From the NCBI RefSeq assembly GCF_042665295.1, contig NZ_JBHTCO010000014.1:1-64000 (forward strand): 64,000 bases of DNA, in the 5' to 3' direction. This document shows, piece after piece, positions 43,552 through 51,910 of this stretch. The notes under the pieces are model-generated. The model worked only from the letters and a program-made list of their open reading frames with translations. It ran no database searches and was not told the DNA's origin. Position 1 is the first letter of the stretch. Every line of letters begins with the position of its first letter. The position numbers and the translations under genes were made by a program. This DNA is from Scopulibacillus_A cellulosilyticus (lineage in GTDB: Bacteria > Bacillota > Bacilli > Bacillales > Sporolactobacillaceae).

Positions 43552-43980
43552 TTAGCTATCTATATGCTGTTCATACCATTTTAATTGTTTTCCGATGCCA
43601 AGTCCTTTAAGCGGTACTTCGAAGATATATCCTTGTTTTCTTAACTCGGGTTCAAGGAATTTTCGATAAACCTGTCCGCCATGAAGAAAGATTAATTTAT
43701 CTTGAGGGGATTCATAAGTAAGAAAGGCTTTTATGACTTTTTGCCCCCAGCGCTTTTTTTCCTGGATTGTAAATGTCTTAATGGAAACATCATATGGTGA
43801 CATGATTTGATCGGGCAGCAGCAAACCATCTTTGGCGTTATAAAAATAAAAACGGTCATAGTGGTTTTGGGCGTATTGAACCGATTTTATAAATAATGGG
43901 CTTTTATAAAAATCAATCACTTTATCAGGTGTATTGCTTTTTTTACGAGCTGTAGCCAACAACCCAATTTTCTCTGTCAT
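43552..43980 (-). CDS. DUF6884-like protein
   Basis: A 142-residue protein: KIGLLATARKKSN...IDFYKSPLFIKSVQYAQNHYD, then YFYNAKDGLLLPDQIMSPYD and W..KVIKAF. This fits DUF6884-type proteins, which keep a KxGLLxPDxxIxPYD motif; function unknown (a nucleic-acid-modification link is only suspected). ATG 43980 has AGGAGGGG six bases upstream; ATG 43986 lies too close to it. Confidence 0.68.
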   Translation of the reverse strand: MTEKIGLLATARKKSNTPDKVIDFYKSPLFIKSVQYAQNHYDRFYFYNAKDGLLLPDQIMSPYDVSIKTFTIQEKKRWGQKVIKAFLTYESPQDKLIFLHGGQVYRKFLEPELRKQGYIFEVPLKGLGIGKQLKWYEQHIDS

Positions 43981-44052
43981 AGGCATCCCCTCCTAAGACA
44001 ATATTACCCTTTTTTTTATAAAAGTAAAATTAATTTTATGAGGTGTTGAGAT

Positions 44053-44763
44053 TTGCGTATAGATAAATTATTAGCCAATATGGGATACGGCAGTCGGAAA
44101 GATGTAAAAAAACTGTTAAAACAAGGGGCTGTTATCGTTAACGAATGTATTGTCAAAGATTCGAAGCAACACGTCATGCCTGATAAAGATGAAATTTATG
44201 TAAATGATGAGCCAGTCATCTACAACGAGTTTGCATATTTTATGTTAAATAAACCAAAAGGAGTCATTTCTGCAACTGAAGATGAGTCTCAAAAAACAGT
44301 TTTAGATTTATTGAAGCCTAAAGACGCTATCCATCATCTTTTCCCGGTTGGCCGTTTAGACAAAAATACAACCGGACTTTTACTTATTACTAATGACGGA
44401 CAATTGGCTCATCAGCTGTTGTCGCCGAAACATCACGTGGAAAAAACTTACATAGCACATATTAGCGGCGTTGTGACAGAAGAGGACGTAAAATATTTCC
44501 GGAAAGGCGTAAAGCTTGAAGACGGTTATGTGACACTGCCCAGTCAACTCGAAATTATAAATTCAGCCGCGATTTCTGAAGTCAAAATAACGATCACAGA
44601 AGGAAAATTCCATCAAATCAAAAGAATGTTTCTGGCAGTTGGTAAAAAAGTTATAGATCTAAAACGTCTGACAATGGGGCCGCTTGTTCTTGATGAAAAA
44701 TTAAAACAGGGGGAATACCGGCCGTTAACTAAAGAAGAAATTGAAAAACTCTATAAAAGTTAA
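44053..44763 (+). CDS. ytzG: Pseudouridine synthase YtzG (RsuA family)
   Basis: A 236-residue rRNA pseudouridine synthase. N-terminal S4 RNA-binding domain (RIDKLLANMGYGSRKDVKKL), then the catalytic motif GRLDKNTTGLLLITNDG with the essential Asp, and KEGKFHQIKRMF-like ITEGKFHQIKRMFLAVGK. By homology it modifies 16S rRNA (RsuA-like). TTG 44053 follows GAGGTG. Next to murJ as in B. subtilis. Confidence 0.93.
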   Translation: MRIDKLLANMGYGSRKDVKKLLKQGAVIVNECIVKDSKQHVMPDKDEIYVNDEPVIYNEFAYFMLNKPKGVISATEDESQKTVLDLLKPKDAIHHLFPVGRLDKNTTGLLLITNDGQLAHQLLSPKHHVEKTYIAHISGVVTEEDVKYFRKGVKLEDGYVTLPSQLEIINSAAISEVKITITEGKFHQIKRMFLAVGKKVIDLKRLTMGPLVLDEKLKQGEYRPLTKEEIEKLYKS

Positions 44764-44818
44764 GTTTGAAAATTTAATCAATTGGGTATTTGTATGTAAA
44801 CGAAAAGGAGGCTTTTAA

Positions 44819-45457
44819 ATGCTTATGTTATATCATGATTTAAAGCATTATCCTCTCATATATGCCCAATCTAATGAACAAGACAGAAGAACGGTTAAAG
44901 ATATTCTTATAAATGGCAATGAAAGAGCTGTTTCCTACTTTGTATATGAGGATCAGCAAAATGATAAATTCGCGGATGTAAAGATGGTTGAGAAATCTAT
45001 GGATATGTTTGGGGCGATGGGCTCTGGAAGCCAGGGGAATGTTGGAAATATCCCTTCCAGTGACGTCCCTATTTATGGAAATGAACAAAGTAAGCAGTTA
45101 TATTTTATAAATGCCGGGGCCTGTAAGATTGAAAGCCAGAAAATATATTATAACGGTCAGGTTAGAAGCGAAGACGCAACCATAGATTCTAAATTTCTTT
45201 CTCTTAAGGAAATGATTAATCGCAAATGTGTAACTGAGGAAGGAACGGAAATTGGAACAATTAAAGATTTTGTTATTGATCCCGTTCAAAAAAAGATAAA
45301 AGGATTAAAACTGTCTGAGGGTTTTTGGGAGCGCTTAACGGGTAAAGGAATTAAATTTCTTCCGGCAGAAACAGTCATAAAATGGTCGCCTGATCCATTA
45401 ATTGTCAAAGAAGAAGCGAAAAATCAGTTATTAGATAACGAACAACAGTTGGAATAA
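44819..45457 (+). CDS. PRC-barrel domain protein
   Basis: A 212-residue protein. The C-terminal part (about 130-190: SLKEMINRKCVTEEGTEIGT and DFVIDPVQKKIKGLKL) is a PRC-barrel fold, similar to YrrD-type proteins; a second, less clear beta-barrel half precedes it. A glycine-rich linker (AMGSGSQGNVGNI) sits near residues 65-78. PRC-barrels mediate protein or RNA contacts. ATG 44819 follows AAGGAGG. A perfect 16-bp terminator follows. Confidence 0.7.
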   Translation: MLMLYHDLKHYPLIYAQSNEQDRRTVKDILINGNERAVSYFVYEDQQNDKFADVKMVEKSMDMFGAMGSGSQGNVGNIPSSDVPIYGNEQSKQLYFINAGACKIESQKIYYNGQVRSEDATIDSKFLSLKEMINRKCVTEEGTEIGTIKDFVIDPVQKKIKGLKLSEGFWERLTGKGIKFLPAETVIKWSPDPLIVKEEAKNQLLDNEQQLE

Positions 45458-45464
45458 AAGGCTG

Positions 45465-45499
45465 AAAAAGGTTGTTAAGCTGGGCTTAACAACCTTTTT
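45465..45499 (+). terminator. Strong terminator after the PRC-barrel gene
   Basis: AAAAAGGTTGTTAAGC (45465-45480) and its exact complement (45484-45499): 16-bp stem, three-base loop, ending in T5. Confidence 0.92.
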
Positions 45500-45502
45500 C
45501 AC

Positions 45503-45742
45503 TTTATCCCGGTGCAACCGTCCGTAAAACTTCCGCCTCAAAACTTGAGTTAAGGCGCTGAAGTTAGGCGGGAGATAACGGAGTGCTCCTGCGACGTTGT
45601 TTATTCAGGGTGGTAACGCCAACTTCTCGTCGCAAATTGCAGGCAGTTTGCTCAAGTAGTAGCTTCGATAACACCCCGATTTGTTCAGCTAACCATCCAT
45701 TGGGGGATGAACAAAACCCCCAATGATGGAAGTTTCACTTTA
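45503..45742 (-). repeat. Family A repeat, copy A3, with inserted module
   Basis: On the minus strand it starts at the ytzE stop (45742-45740) with TAAAGTGAAACTTCCATCA, forms a TTGGGGG/CCCCCAA hairpin, continues GGTTAGCTGAACAAATCGGGG, and ends GCACCGGGATAAA. Between these it carries a roughly 90-bp module (about 45583-45671) with GTGCTCCTGCG and CGCCAACTTCTCGTCGCA, which also occurs in B2 and partly near 55900. Confidence 0.82.
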
Positions 45743-45958
45743 TGAAACGTTGACTTTTCTTTTTGTGACTGTCCATTTACCCCGGCTGGGACTTTTAACT
45801 AAATTGTTATAGGTAAGAATATTAAGGTCCCTTTGAATGGTTCTTTGTGTCATATCAAATTCTTCAACTAATTCTTGTGTCGTTACGGTGCCCCTCTTCC
45901 GGATAAATAAGTAGACGGATTTTACACGATTCAACATTCGATCAGTTGAAGGACTCAC
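45740..45958 (-). CDS. ytzE: DeoR-type HTH regulator YtzE
   Basis: A 72-residue stand-alone DeoR-like winged helix-turn-helix: RVKSVYLFIRKRGTVTTQEL, then VEEFDMTQRTIQRDLNILTY. It lacks the sugar-phosphate-binding domain of full DeoR proteins. GTG 45958 has AGGGAGTGG upstream. Two dyads (45979-46010 and 46116-46140) in its upstream region are candidate self-operators. Its stop codon is the first codon of repeat A3. Confidence 0.85.
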   Translation of the reverse strand: MSPSTDRMLNRVKSVYLFIRKRGTVTTQELVEEFDMTQRTIQRDLNILTYNNLVKSPSRGKWTVTKRKVNVS

Positions 45959-45978
45959 ATAACCACTCCCTAACGTTT

Positions 45979-46010
45979 TTAATTACATGGTAAATGACCA
46001 TGTTAATTAA
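45979..46010. promoter_or_regulatory. Inverted repeat upstream of ytzE
   Basis: TTAATTACATGG (45979-45990) and CCATGTTAATTAA (45998-46010) are complementary with one bulged base. It lies 20 bp upstream of the ytzE start and is a candidate operator for YtzE. Confidence 0.5.
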
Positions 46011-46115
46011 TTTATGTTTATTTTCCGATTAGGAAAACTATTCAAACCATTCCCTTATTGCATGAAATTCAACTTGGATTTATGGCTCGTCTATACGTTA
46101 TTTATTGGAGTAATG

Positions 46116-46140
46116 AAAAATGTTCAATTTCGAACATTTT
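46116..46140. promoter_or_regulatory. AAAATGTTC inverted repeat, ytzE-cysK gap
   Basis: AAAATGTTC-AATTTC-GAACATTTT dyad in the 315-bp gap between ytzE and cysK. It may be an operator; the TGTTC arms also resemble family B ends. Nothing else is evident in this gap apart from the cysK terminator. Confidence 0.4.
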
Positions 46141-46251
46141 CTATTTGGTTAAGGAAATGTTAATTGATATTACCCATATTACACAATATTCCTTTTAAAA
46201 TGTCAAATCATTAGTACATTTTATCTGGAAGGATTATCTAGAAAATGGTAT

Positions 46252-46275
46252 AAAAACCCGCCGAGGCGAGTTTTT
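46252..46275 (-). terminator. Terminator after cysK
   Basis: On the minus strand AAAAACTCGCC pairs with GGCGGGTTTTT (one G-T pair); the stop codon is at its edge. Confidence 0.8.
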
Positions 46276-47209
46276 AATCTGCGAATCTGAATAAATCTCC
46301 TGATAAGTAGCGTTCACCTGTATCATTTGTAATGCAAACGACGATTTCTCCCGGTGACAGCTTTTTGGCAACTTGTACAGCTCCGTATACGGAAGCCCCT
46401 GAGGAAGGACCGACCAGGATTCCTTCTTCGCTGGCCAATCTTCTTGTCATATCGTAGGCATCTTCATCGCTAATTTTAATAATTTCATCAAAAATGTCGA
46501 GATTAAGGATAGACGGAACAAAACCGGGGCTTGTACCGACTAATTTGTGTTTACCCGGTTTACCTCCTGATAACACTGGTGATCCTTCCGGCTCTACAAC
46601 ATGAATAGTCATATTTGGAAACGCCTTCTTTAATGTCTCGCCTGTGCCCGTGATCGTTCCGCCCGTGCCTGCTGTGGATACGAAAGCGCTGAGCGGTTTT
46701 CCGAGTTCTTTCATATCTTCAATGATTTCGGGCCCTGTTGATTTTCGATGAGCGTTTGGATTATCCACATTTTCAAATTGCATGGGAATAAAACTGCTTG
46801 GGATGTCCTTGGCGAGTTCATTAGCCTTATTTATAGCACCTGGCATTTTTTCATCAGCCGGTGTTAAGACGACTTCTGCACCGTAGGCCTTAAGTAAGTT
46901 AATTCTTTCTTGAGTGGAATTGTCGGGCATAACAATAATTGCTTTGTATCCCCTTGAGGCGGCGTTCATGGCAAGGCCGATGCCTGTATTCCCGGAGGTT
47001 GGTTCAATGATGGTTGTACCTTCTTTTAATAATCCTTTTTTTTCAGCTTCTATAATCATATTAAATGCGGCCCGGTCTTTAACACTGCGGCTCGGATTGA
47101 AATATTCCAGCTTCGCATAGACACTGGCCCCATTTGGATCTGTCACGCGGTTTAGTTTAACAAGGGGTGTATTTCCAATTAAATCAGCAATTGTATTAAC
47201 AACTTTCAT
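46274..47209 (-). CDS. cysK: Cysteine synthase (O-acetylserine sulfhydrylase)
   Basis: A 311-residue PLP enzyme making cysteine from O-acetylserine and sulfide. PLP Lys44 in NPSRSVKDRAAF, the substrate loop PTSGNTGIGLA, and GTGGTITGTG for phosphate binding. The location next to thpR corresponds to B. subtilis ytkP, a CysK paralogue. ATG 47209 follows AAGGAAGTG; the upstream frame to 47338 is an artefact overlapping thpR. No S-box or T-box is seen upstream. Confidence 0.93.
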   Translation of the reverse strand: MKVVNTIADLIGNTPLVKLNRVTDPNGASVYAKLEYFNPSRSVKDRAAFNMIIEAEKKGLLKEGTTIIEPTSGNTGIGLAMNAASRGYKAIIVMPDNSTQERINLLKAYGAEVVLTPADEKMPGAINKANELAKDIPSSFIPMQFENVDNPNAHRKSTGPEIIEDMKELGKPLSAFVSTAGTGGTITGTGETLKKAFPNMTIHVVEPEGSPVLSGGKPGKHKLVGTSPGFVPSILNLDIFDEIIKISDEDAYDMTRRLASEEGILVGPSSGASVYGAVQVAKKLSPGEIVVCITNDTGERYLSGDLFRFAD

Positions 47210-47314
47210 AATTGACACTTCCTTCAACAGCAATATCTTATTTTTATTATAGTAAAGTTTAGGAGTTATGAAAAGAAAGCCAAGCGTTATATTTAGAAAG
47301 GCGGTATGATTAGT

Positions 47315-47896
47315 ATGAATAAACAAACAGGTTCTCATTATTTTATTGCATTCCCGGTACCTTTAAATGTAAGAAAACTGCTGTATGAGTGGGCGAATTT
47401 ATTGAAAAATGATTTGGACTACCGTTATTGGACAGATATTGAAGATTATCATATTACTTGTGTCTTTCTAGGCGGGTCTTCTCAGGATCAATTAACCGCT
47501 GTTAAAACAAAACTGAATCATTTAACGAAAAACTCTAAGCCCTTTGATTGTCAATTAAAAGGTGTTGATATGTTTGGAAGAAAGGATAGGCCGAGAGTGA
47601 TATATGGTGATATAAAAGGGGACGAACATTTATTTGCACTTCAACAAGCTGTCCATCAAATTTGTTCTGATGCCGGTTTTGAGCTTGATAAACGCCCTTA
47701 TCACCCGCATATAACCATTGCGAAAAGGTGGGGCGCACAGCATGGCGTATCGATTAAGGAGCTTTTGTCAGAAAAAATATCTGCCGATCAGGAAATCAAA
47801 TGGACAAATCATGAACTTGTTTTATATCAAGTCGTTCTTAATCAAACACCAAGGTATCAGCCAATCGAGCGCTTTGAATTAAAAAAAGGGGAATGA
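47315..47896 (+). CDS. thpR: RNA 2',3'-cyclic phosphodiesterase (ThpR/YtlP)
   Basis: A 193-residue 2H phosphoesterase with the paired His-x-Thr/Ser motifs: HITC near residues 46-49 and HITI near 132-135. Historically called 2'-5' RNA ligase; it opens 2',3'-cyclic phosphates. ATG 47315 has AAAGGCGGT upstream. It is followed without a gap by the YtlQ-like gene, as in B. subtilis ytlP-ytlQ. Confidence 0.9.
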   Translation: MNKQTGSHYFIAFPVPLNVRKLLYEWANLLKNDLDYRYWTDIEDYHITCVFLGGSSQDQLTAVKTKLNHLTKNSKPFDCQLKGVDMFGRKDRPRVIYGDIKGDEHLFALQQAVHQICSDAGFELDKRPYHPHITIAKRWGAQHGVSIKELLSEKISADQEIKWTNHELVLYQVVLNQTPRYQPIERFELKKGE

Positions 47897-47898
47897 AA

Positions 47899-48708
47899 AT
47901 GGCTCACTTGATTAAATTAGATGAATGCATATCCAGATACCAATTGGATTTAAATACTTATATTAATCGCTTTATTCAAATAAAACGCCGGCGTTTTGAA
48001 CAATGGAAGACTGCTTGGGAGACGCAAGCCGGACAAATATATAAATCAAAGTTAAGAGGTATAACAACACAAGAGGAATTTAAAGCTAAATTTCATTTAT
48101 GGCTGTTCAAGCAACAAATCAAATGGGCAACAAGTACAGCGGAAAAATTTTCGGAATGCCCGCCTCATTACCTTAAAGATCATTGGCTCAAACAATGTCT
48201 CGCAGAATTAAATGATGTTACACTATTATTTTGTAACCCGGTCATACAAATGAAAAAAGCAGCCGTACCGCTTGAGTCAATTATTTTAACACCGTATGAA
48301 ATATGGTGTGTTAAACATTTACAAGGGGAAAAGCAAAGTGTGTTTCAAACACTTTCGCAAAGAAAATGGCGGGAAATCACCTCCCGCGGTCAAATTAATA
48401 TTGTTAACCCCTTAATATCATTGCGCCATACAGGGGCTATTGTTTCGAATATTTTAAAGCAACATCATATCACACGGCCCGTTCGCCTTTGTTTATTATC
48501 AATGCAAAGTTATATTGAGAATGTTGAAAATGCCGGGCAAATTGAATTCTACGATTGCCGGGGTGCGGCAGGTTGGCTTGAAAATTTAAATAAGCCTCAT
48601 TCGTTATTAAAGCATGATCAGCTTGTCGCTGCCAAGACGCTGTATAAATATTGTTCAACGAAAGCAAATAACCGGAAGAATCAGGAACCAACATATCAAT
48701 TAAATTAA
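47899..48708 (+). CDS. YtlQ-like hypothetical protein
   Basis: A 269-residue basic, mostly helical protein with no signal peptide or membrane segment and no catalytic motif that I recognise. Start ATG 47899 is favoured because AAGGGG lies about 8 bases upstream; ATG 47893 overlaps the thpR stop. Operon position after thpR and before ytmP points to B. subtilis ytlQ. Function unknown. Confidence 0.65.
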   Translation: MAHLIKLDECISRYQLDLNTYINRFIQIKRRRFEQWKTAWETQAGQIYKSKLRGITTQEEFKAKFHLWLFKQQIKWATSTAEKFSECPPHYLKDHWLKQCLAELNDVTLLFCNPVIQMKKAAVPLESIILTPYEIWCVKHLQGEKQSVFQTLSQRKWREITSRGQINIVNPLISLRHTGAIVSNILKQHHITRPVRLCLLSMQSYIENVENAGQIEFYDCRGAAGWLENLNKPHSLLKHDQLVAAKTLYKYCSTKANNRKNQEPTYQLN

Positions 48709-48845
48709 AATGTTTTAATTAAGTTTAAAAAGTGGTATCCTATAAATTGATTCTCTTTTACACACTCCATAAAAATGTTGGTTAAATTAATGCAATATGT
48801 GCAAAATGGATGATGGCTTGAGTAAACCGCATTTTTCGTATTAAA

Positions 48846-49098
48846 GAGGATGTCAAAAAGTCCGGGAAAAATAGCTGTCGAGACTGTAAGGTGCTCCTGC
48901 GCCGGCGTCTATTCAACGCAGCATCGCCAACTTCTCGTCGCAGCTCGCAGTAGTTCGAGAAGCATTTGCTCGTCGCTTCGTTGCTCGGAGGCGGCGCTTC
49001 CTTGAACTTCCGACGCACAGGACGTGCTAGTACTGGCGTTGTCACATGGACGTGACGTTTTTAGCCAGTATCGTCTCTTTTTGACCTCCTTTTGAACA
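48846..49098 (+). repeat. Family B element, copy B2, with inserted module
   Basis: Left end GAGGATGTCAAAAAGTCCGG (48846-48865), right end CCTCCTTTTGAACA (49085-49098). The interior carries the module also found in A3 (GTGCTCCTGCG at 48891-48901; CGCCAACTTCTCGTCGCA at 48925-48942). A nested hairpin follows (ACTGGC...GTCAC...GTGAC...GCCAGT, about 49034-49074). This accounts for most of the 412-bp gap before ytmP; 48709-48845 is AT-rich with no gene. Confidence 0.8.
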
Positions 49099-49120
49099 CG
49101 CACTTAAAGGGTGACCTATC

Positions 49121-49930
49121 TTGATGCAATTTTTTGATAATGATGATTGGGTAATTTCGTCTGCTGGTGGAGTTACCGGTGAGGCTTATATCGCACAGTC
49201 GGGCAACGAGAAAATTTTTCTTAAGAGAAATTCGTCGCCTTTTCTTGCTGTACTTTCTGCTGAAGGTATCGTACCTAAATTACTGAGAACCAAGCGACTC
49301 GAGAACGGGGACGTTGTCACGTTTCAAAAATACTTGAATGGCAGGGAACTTAAAGCAAGTGAGATGAAAAGTGATAAAGTCGCGCATCTTTTGAAAAAAA
49401 TTCATACTTCTGAGCCGCTTGTTTTTATGTTATCCCGTCTGGGAAAGACACCGATGACAACTGAATCAATATTGAAGGAATGTCATGAACGTTACAAGAA
49501 TCGCAAAAAAAATCCCGCTGTAGATGAGGCGATGACATTTTTAAAACGGACGGCGGGAGCAGCAGATAGTTCCGAGAAAGTGGTTTGCCATTCAGATATT
49601 AATCATAATAATTGGATTCTTGATGAAGATAACCAGCTTTATTTAGTTGATTGGGATCAGGCAGTGATAGCTGACCCTGCACTTGATTTGGCCTTATTAT
49701 TATATTGGTATATTGATCAAGAGCAATGGAAAGAATGGCTAGAAAATTATGGGCAGCCATTAACTGAGCATTTAAAGCTGAGAATGCATTGGTATATGAT
49801 TTCACAAACACTGCTCTTCATGTTCTGGCATCAAGATCACCATCAACCGAAAGAAGCATTGCTTTACGAAAAAGATTTACTGAAGCTCAATCAATTTTCT
49901 TGCCGTTACTTCGAAAGTTATTGTAATTGA
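49121..49930 (+). CDS. ytmP: Phosphotransferase YtmP (APH/choline-kinase fold)
   Basis: A 269-residue kinase-fold protein. Brenner-type motif VVCHSDINHNNWIL (catalytic Asp, Asn) and the metal-binding VDWDQAVIADPALDLA. It resembles B. subtilis YtmP. Substrate unknown; sugar, choline or aminoglycoside-like targets are typical of the fold. TTG 49121 or ATG 49124; AAAGGGTGA precedes both. Overlaps ytzH by 13 bp, tail to tail. Confidence 0.87.
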   Translation: MMQFFDNDDWVISSAGGVTGEAYIAQSGNEKIFLKRNSSPFLAVLSAEGIVPKLLRTKRLENGDVVTFQKYLNGRELKASEMKSDKVAHLLKKIHTSEPLVFMLSRLGKTPMTTESILKECHERYKNRKKNPAVDEAMTFLKRTAGAADSSEKVVCHSDINHNNWILDEDNQLYLVDWDQAVIADPALDLALLLYWYIDQEQWKEWLENYGQPLTEHLKLRMHWYMISQTLLFMFWHQDHHQPKEALLYEKDLLKLNQFSCRYFESYCN

Positions 49931-50193
49931 TTGAGCCATGACTGGAAATTTTCCTTGTTGTCTGATAAGTGGGTATCGTAGGCTTTTAATTGCATACCCT
50001 GCCTGCTGTATTGATGGATAGCTTCAAGTGTGCCATTTAATGGCTCGTCAGCCATTTCCGACATTAATGATTCCGTACTTCTGTGGAGTTGTTCATATTC
50101 TCTTGCACTTGCAGCGCCATCTAGATGATGAGAATTTAATATATCGCGAATTAAATTTAACTTATGCTGTTTAGATAGAACCAAAATAGCCAC
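49918..50193 (-). CDS. ytzH: YtzH-like protein
   Basis: A 91-residue helical, Gln/His-rich soluble protein (LVLSKQHKLNLIRDIL at the start, FQSWLNQLQ at the end) matching YtzH by sequence pattern and position between ytmP and trmB. ATG 50193 has GGGAGTGG upstream. Function unknown. Confidence 0.8.
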   Translation of the reverse strand: MAILVLSKQHKLNLIRDILNSHHLDGAASAREYEQLHRSTESLMSEMADEPLNGTLEAIHQYSRQGMQLKAYDTHLSDNKENFQSWLNQLQ

Positions 50194-50343
50194 TCCCTTA
50201 TCTTTTTTTCTTAGGATAAACGGAAGTGGTTTTTATTATACTTTTTAGCAGACAGTAAAATGATATAAGGAGATAAGAAGTTATTTAAGCAGGAAGGGTT
50301 TTATGGTAAAATTTCCTTTGACATCATTAAGGAGGATAACTTC

Positions 50344-50988
50344 ATGAGAGTACGAAACAAACCATGGGCAAAAGACAAAATTGCTAAATATCCAAAGATT
50401 GTTATTAAGAATCCTCAAGAGCATGCCGGAAATTGGAACCGCCTTTTTAACCGTTCAGCGCCAATCCATTTAGAAATAGGAACCGGAAAAGGAAAGTTTG
50501 TCACTGGTATGGCCAAAGCTCATCCCGACATTAATTTTATAGGCATTGAACTTCAAGAAAGTGTCATTGTCTCGGCTTTAGATAAATGTTTGGAACAAGA
50601 ACTTGATAATGTTAAGTTATTAAATGCTGATGCAAGAGAACTTAGTGAATATTTTGCTGAAAGTGAAATTTCCGCCATTTATTTAAATTTTTCCGATCCT
50701 TGGCCAAAAAGCCGTCATGAAAAAAGACGTTTAACGTATCATACCTTTTTAGCCCAATATCAATATATTCTTGATCAAAACGGACAAATTAATTTAAAAA
50801 CTGATAATCAGGGTCTATTTGAATATTCTCTTGAAAGCTTTTCGAGATACGGCATGTTAATAAAAAACATAAGCCTGGATCTTCATAATTCCTCATTTGA
50901 GGGCAATGTAACAACAGAATATGAAGAGAAATTTTCGAAAAAAGGCCAGCGAATCTACCGGTGTGAAGCTGTGTTTCGTGATCAATAA
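50344..50988 (+). CDS. trmB: tRNA (guanine-N7-)-methyltransferase
   Basis: A 214-residue SAM-dependent enzyme making m7G46 in tRNA. Motif I EIGTGKGKFVTGMA, FIGIELQESVI, and the family motif LNFSDPWPKSRHEKRRLT. ATG 50344 has AAGGAGGAT upstream. A 34-codon ORF follows two bases after the stop. Confidence 0.96.
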   Translation: MRVRNKPWAKDKIAKYPKIVIKNPQEHAGNWNRLFNRSAPIHLEIGTGKGKFVTGMAKAHPDINFIGIELQESVIVSALDKCLEQELDNVKLLNADARELSEYFAESEISAIYLNFSDPWPKSRHEKRRLTYHTFLAQYQYILDQNGQINLKTDNQGLFEYSLESFSRYGMLIKNISLDLHNSSFEGNVTTEYEEKFSKKGQRIYRCEAVFRDQ

Positions 50989-50990
50989 CC

Positions 50991-51095
50991 ATGGAAAATA
51001 AAGCTTGGTTTTCTTTTTATCATGATGCCTGCTATCGAGCAATAAAATGGGATAAAGAGGGTAATTTCATCGATGAAATAAAACGTATTCGCTAA
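50991..51095 (+). CDS. Candidate 34-residue ORF downstream of trmB
   Basis: ATG 50991 is two bases after the trmB stop and encodes MENKAWFSFYHDACYRAIKW, then DKEGNFIDEIKRIR. There is no ribosome site of its own, so translation would depend on coupling to trmB. The aromatic, structured-looking sequence suggests a real peptide or a degenerate C-terminal domain. No family is recognised. Confidence 0.4.
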   Translation: MENKAWFSFYHDACYRAIKWDKEGNFIDEIKRIR

Positions 51096-51177
51096 GCTTC
51101 AAAGGTTAATAGCAAAGACTAAATTTTCGCACTCATTTGACTAGTTATGTGGTATGATTAGTTTAGGAGGGGAAAAG

Positions 51178-51723
51178 ATGGTAAAAAAACTATTTGTAAC
51201 ATTTTCAGCTGTTATGATGGTCTTTTTTAGTGCTTTTGGATTCGTTGAAGCTAGAACGGTTACAAGTGGAAAAATGTACAATGAAATTAACAAGCAAAAC
51301 AAAACGGGTCATTATGATTACAAAAATGGTTCACTTCAATTACAGCATGTAGAGCAGATTAATCTTTCAAAGCCTGTTAAAGTCGATAAGGCTGGTAAAA
51401 AAGTAAAAATTACGAAGCTGACAGCGGCTGTAGCATCGTACAAAACAGTAAGAGATAAGATATTTTACAAAGACTGGAACGATTATGTCTACTATGCTCC
51501 GGAAATCAATCAGGTCCTGACACCGGGAGATGTTAACAGCATACCGGCAGTTAAAGATTTTCAAAAAAAATATACTTCCAGCGTTACACTTGAATTAGGT
51601 CCGATTTTAGGTCTTCTCGCACTTTTAATTATTGTACCAATTATATTTTTAATCATCTGGAATAAGAAGAAATTTTCAACACTGGAGTATAAAATTTATA
51701 ACGGTCTTGTAGACACCGAGTAA
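51178..51723 (+). CDS. Secreted/membrane-anchored hypothetical protein
   Basis: A 181-residue protein with a signal peptide (MVKKLFVTFSAVMMVFFSAF, likely cleaved after VEA), an extracellular basic domain of about 110 residues, and a C-terminal transmembrane helix (ILGLLALLIIVPIIFLIIW) with a short cytoplasmic tail. ATG 51178 follows AGGAGGGG. It precedes lrgAB but is separated from it by a terminator. Function unknown. Confidence 0.7.
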   Translation: MVKKLFVTFSAVMMVFFSAFGFVEARTVTSGKMYNEINKQNKTGHYDYKNGSLQLQHVEQINLSKPVKVDKAGKKVKITKLTAAVASYKTVRDKIFYKDWNDYVYYAPEINQVLTPGDVNSIPAVKDFQKKYTSSVTLELGPILGLLALLIIVPIIFLIIWNKKKFSTLEYKIYNGLVDTE

Positions 51724-51732
51724 TTTAAAATT

Positions 51733-51774
51733 AAAAAAACTGGAGAATGATAATCATCGTTCTTCGGTTTTTTT
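51733..51774 (+). terminator. Terminator after the secreted protein gene
   Basis: AAAAAAACTGGAGAATGAT (51733-51751) pairs, with a few G-T pairs, with ATCGTTCTTCGGTTTTTTT (51756-51774). Confidence 0.85.
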
Positions 51775-51910
51775 GTTTGCTTGTGATTTGCGGCAATATT
51801 CTATCTTGAATGAAAGCGATAAAAATGAGAATAAAAGGATGATATAATGCCTTAAGGAAGGGCCAGTTGAAATAATAGACGAAACCTAAAAATGAAATAA
51901 GGTGAAATAA

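Noticed and set aside
46274..47338. Longer cysteine synthase starting at 47338
   Set aside because: The extra 43 residues are hydrophobic and unrelated, overlap the divergent thpR start, and a good ribosome site precedes ATG 47209.
48782..49103. Minus-strand open frames of 87 and 64 residues
   Set aside because: They lie inside the B2 repeat and module, have odd composition and no ribosome site.
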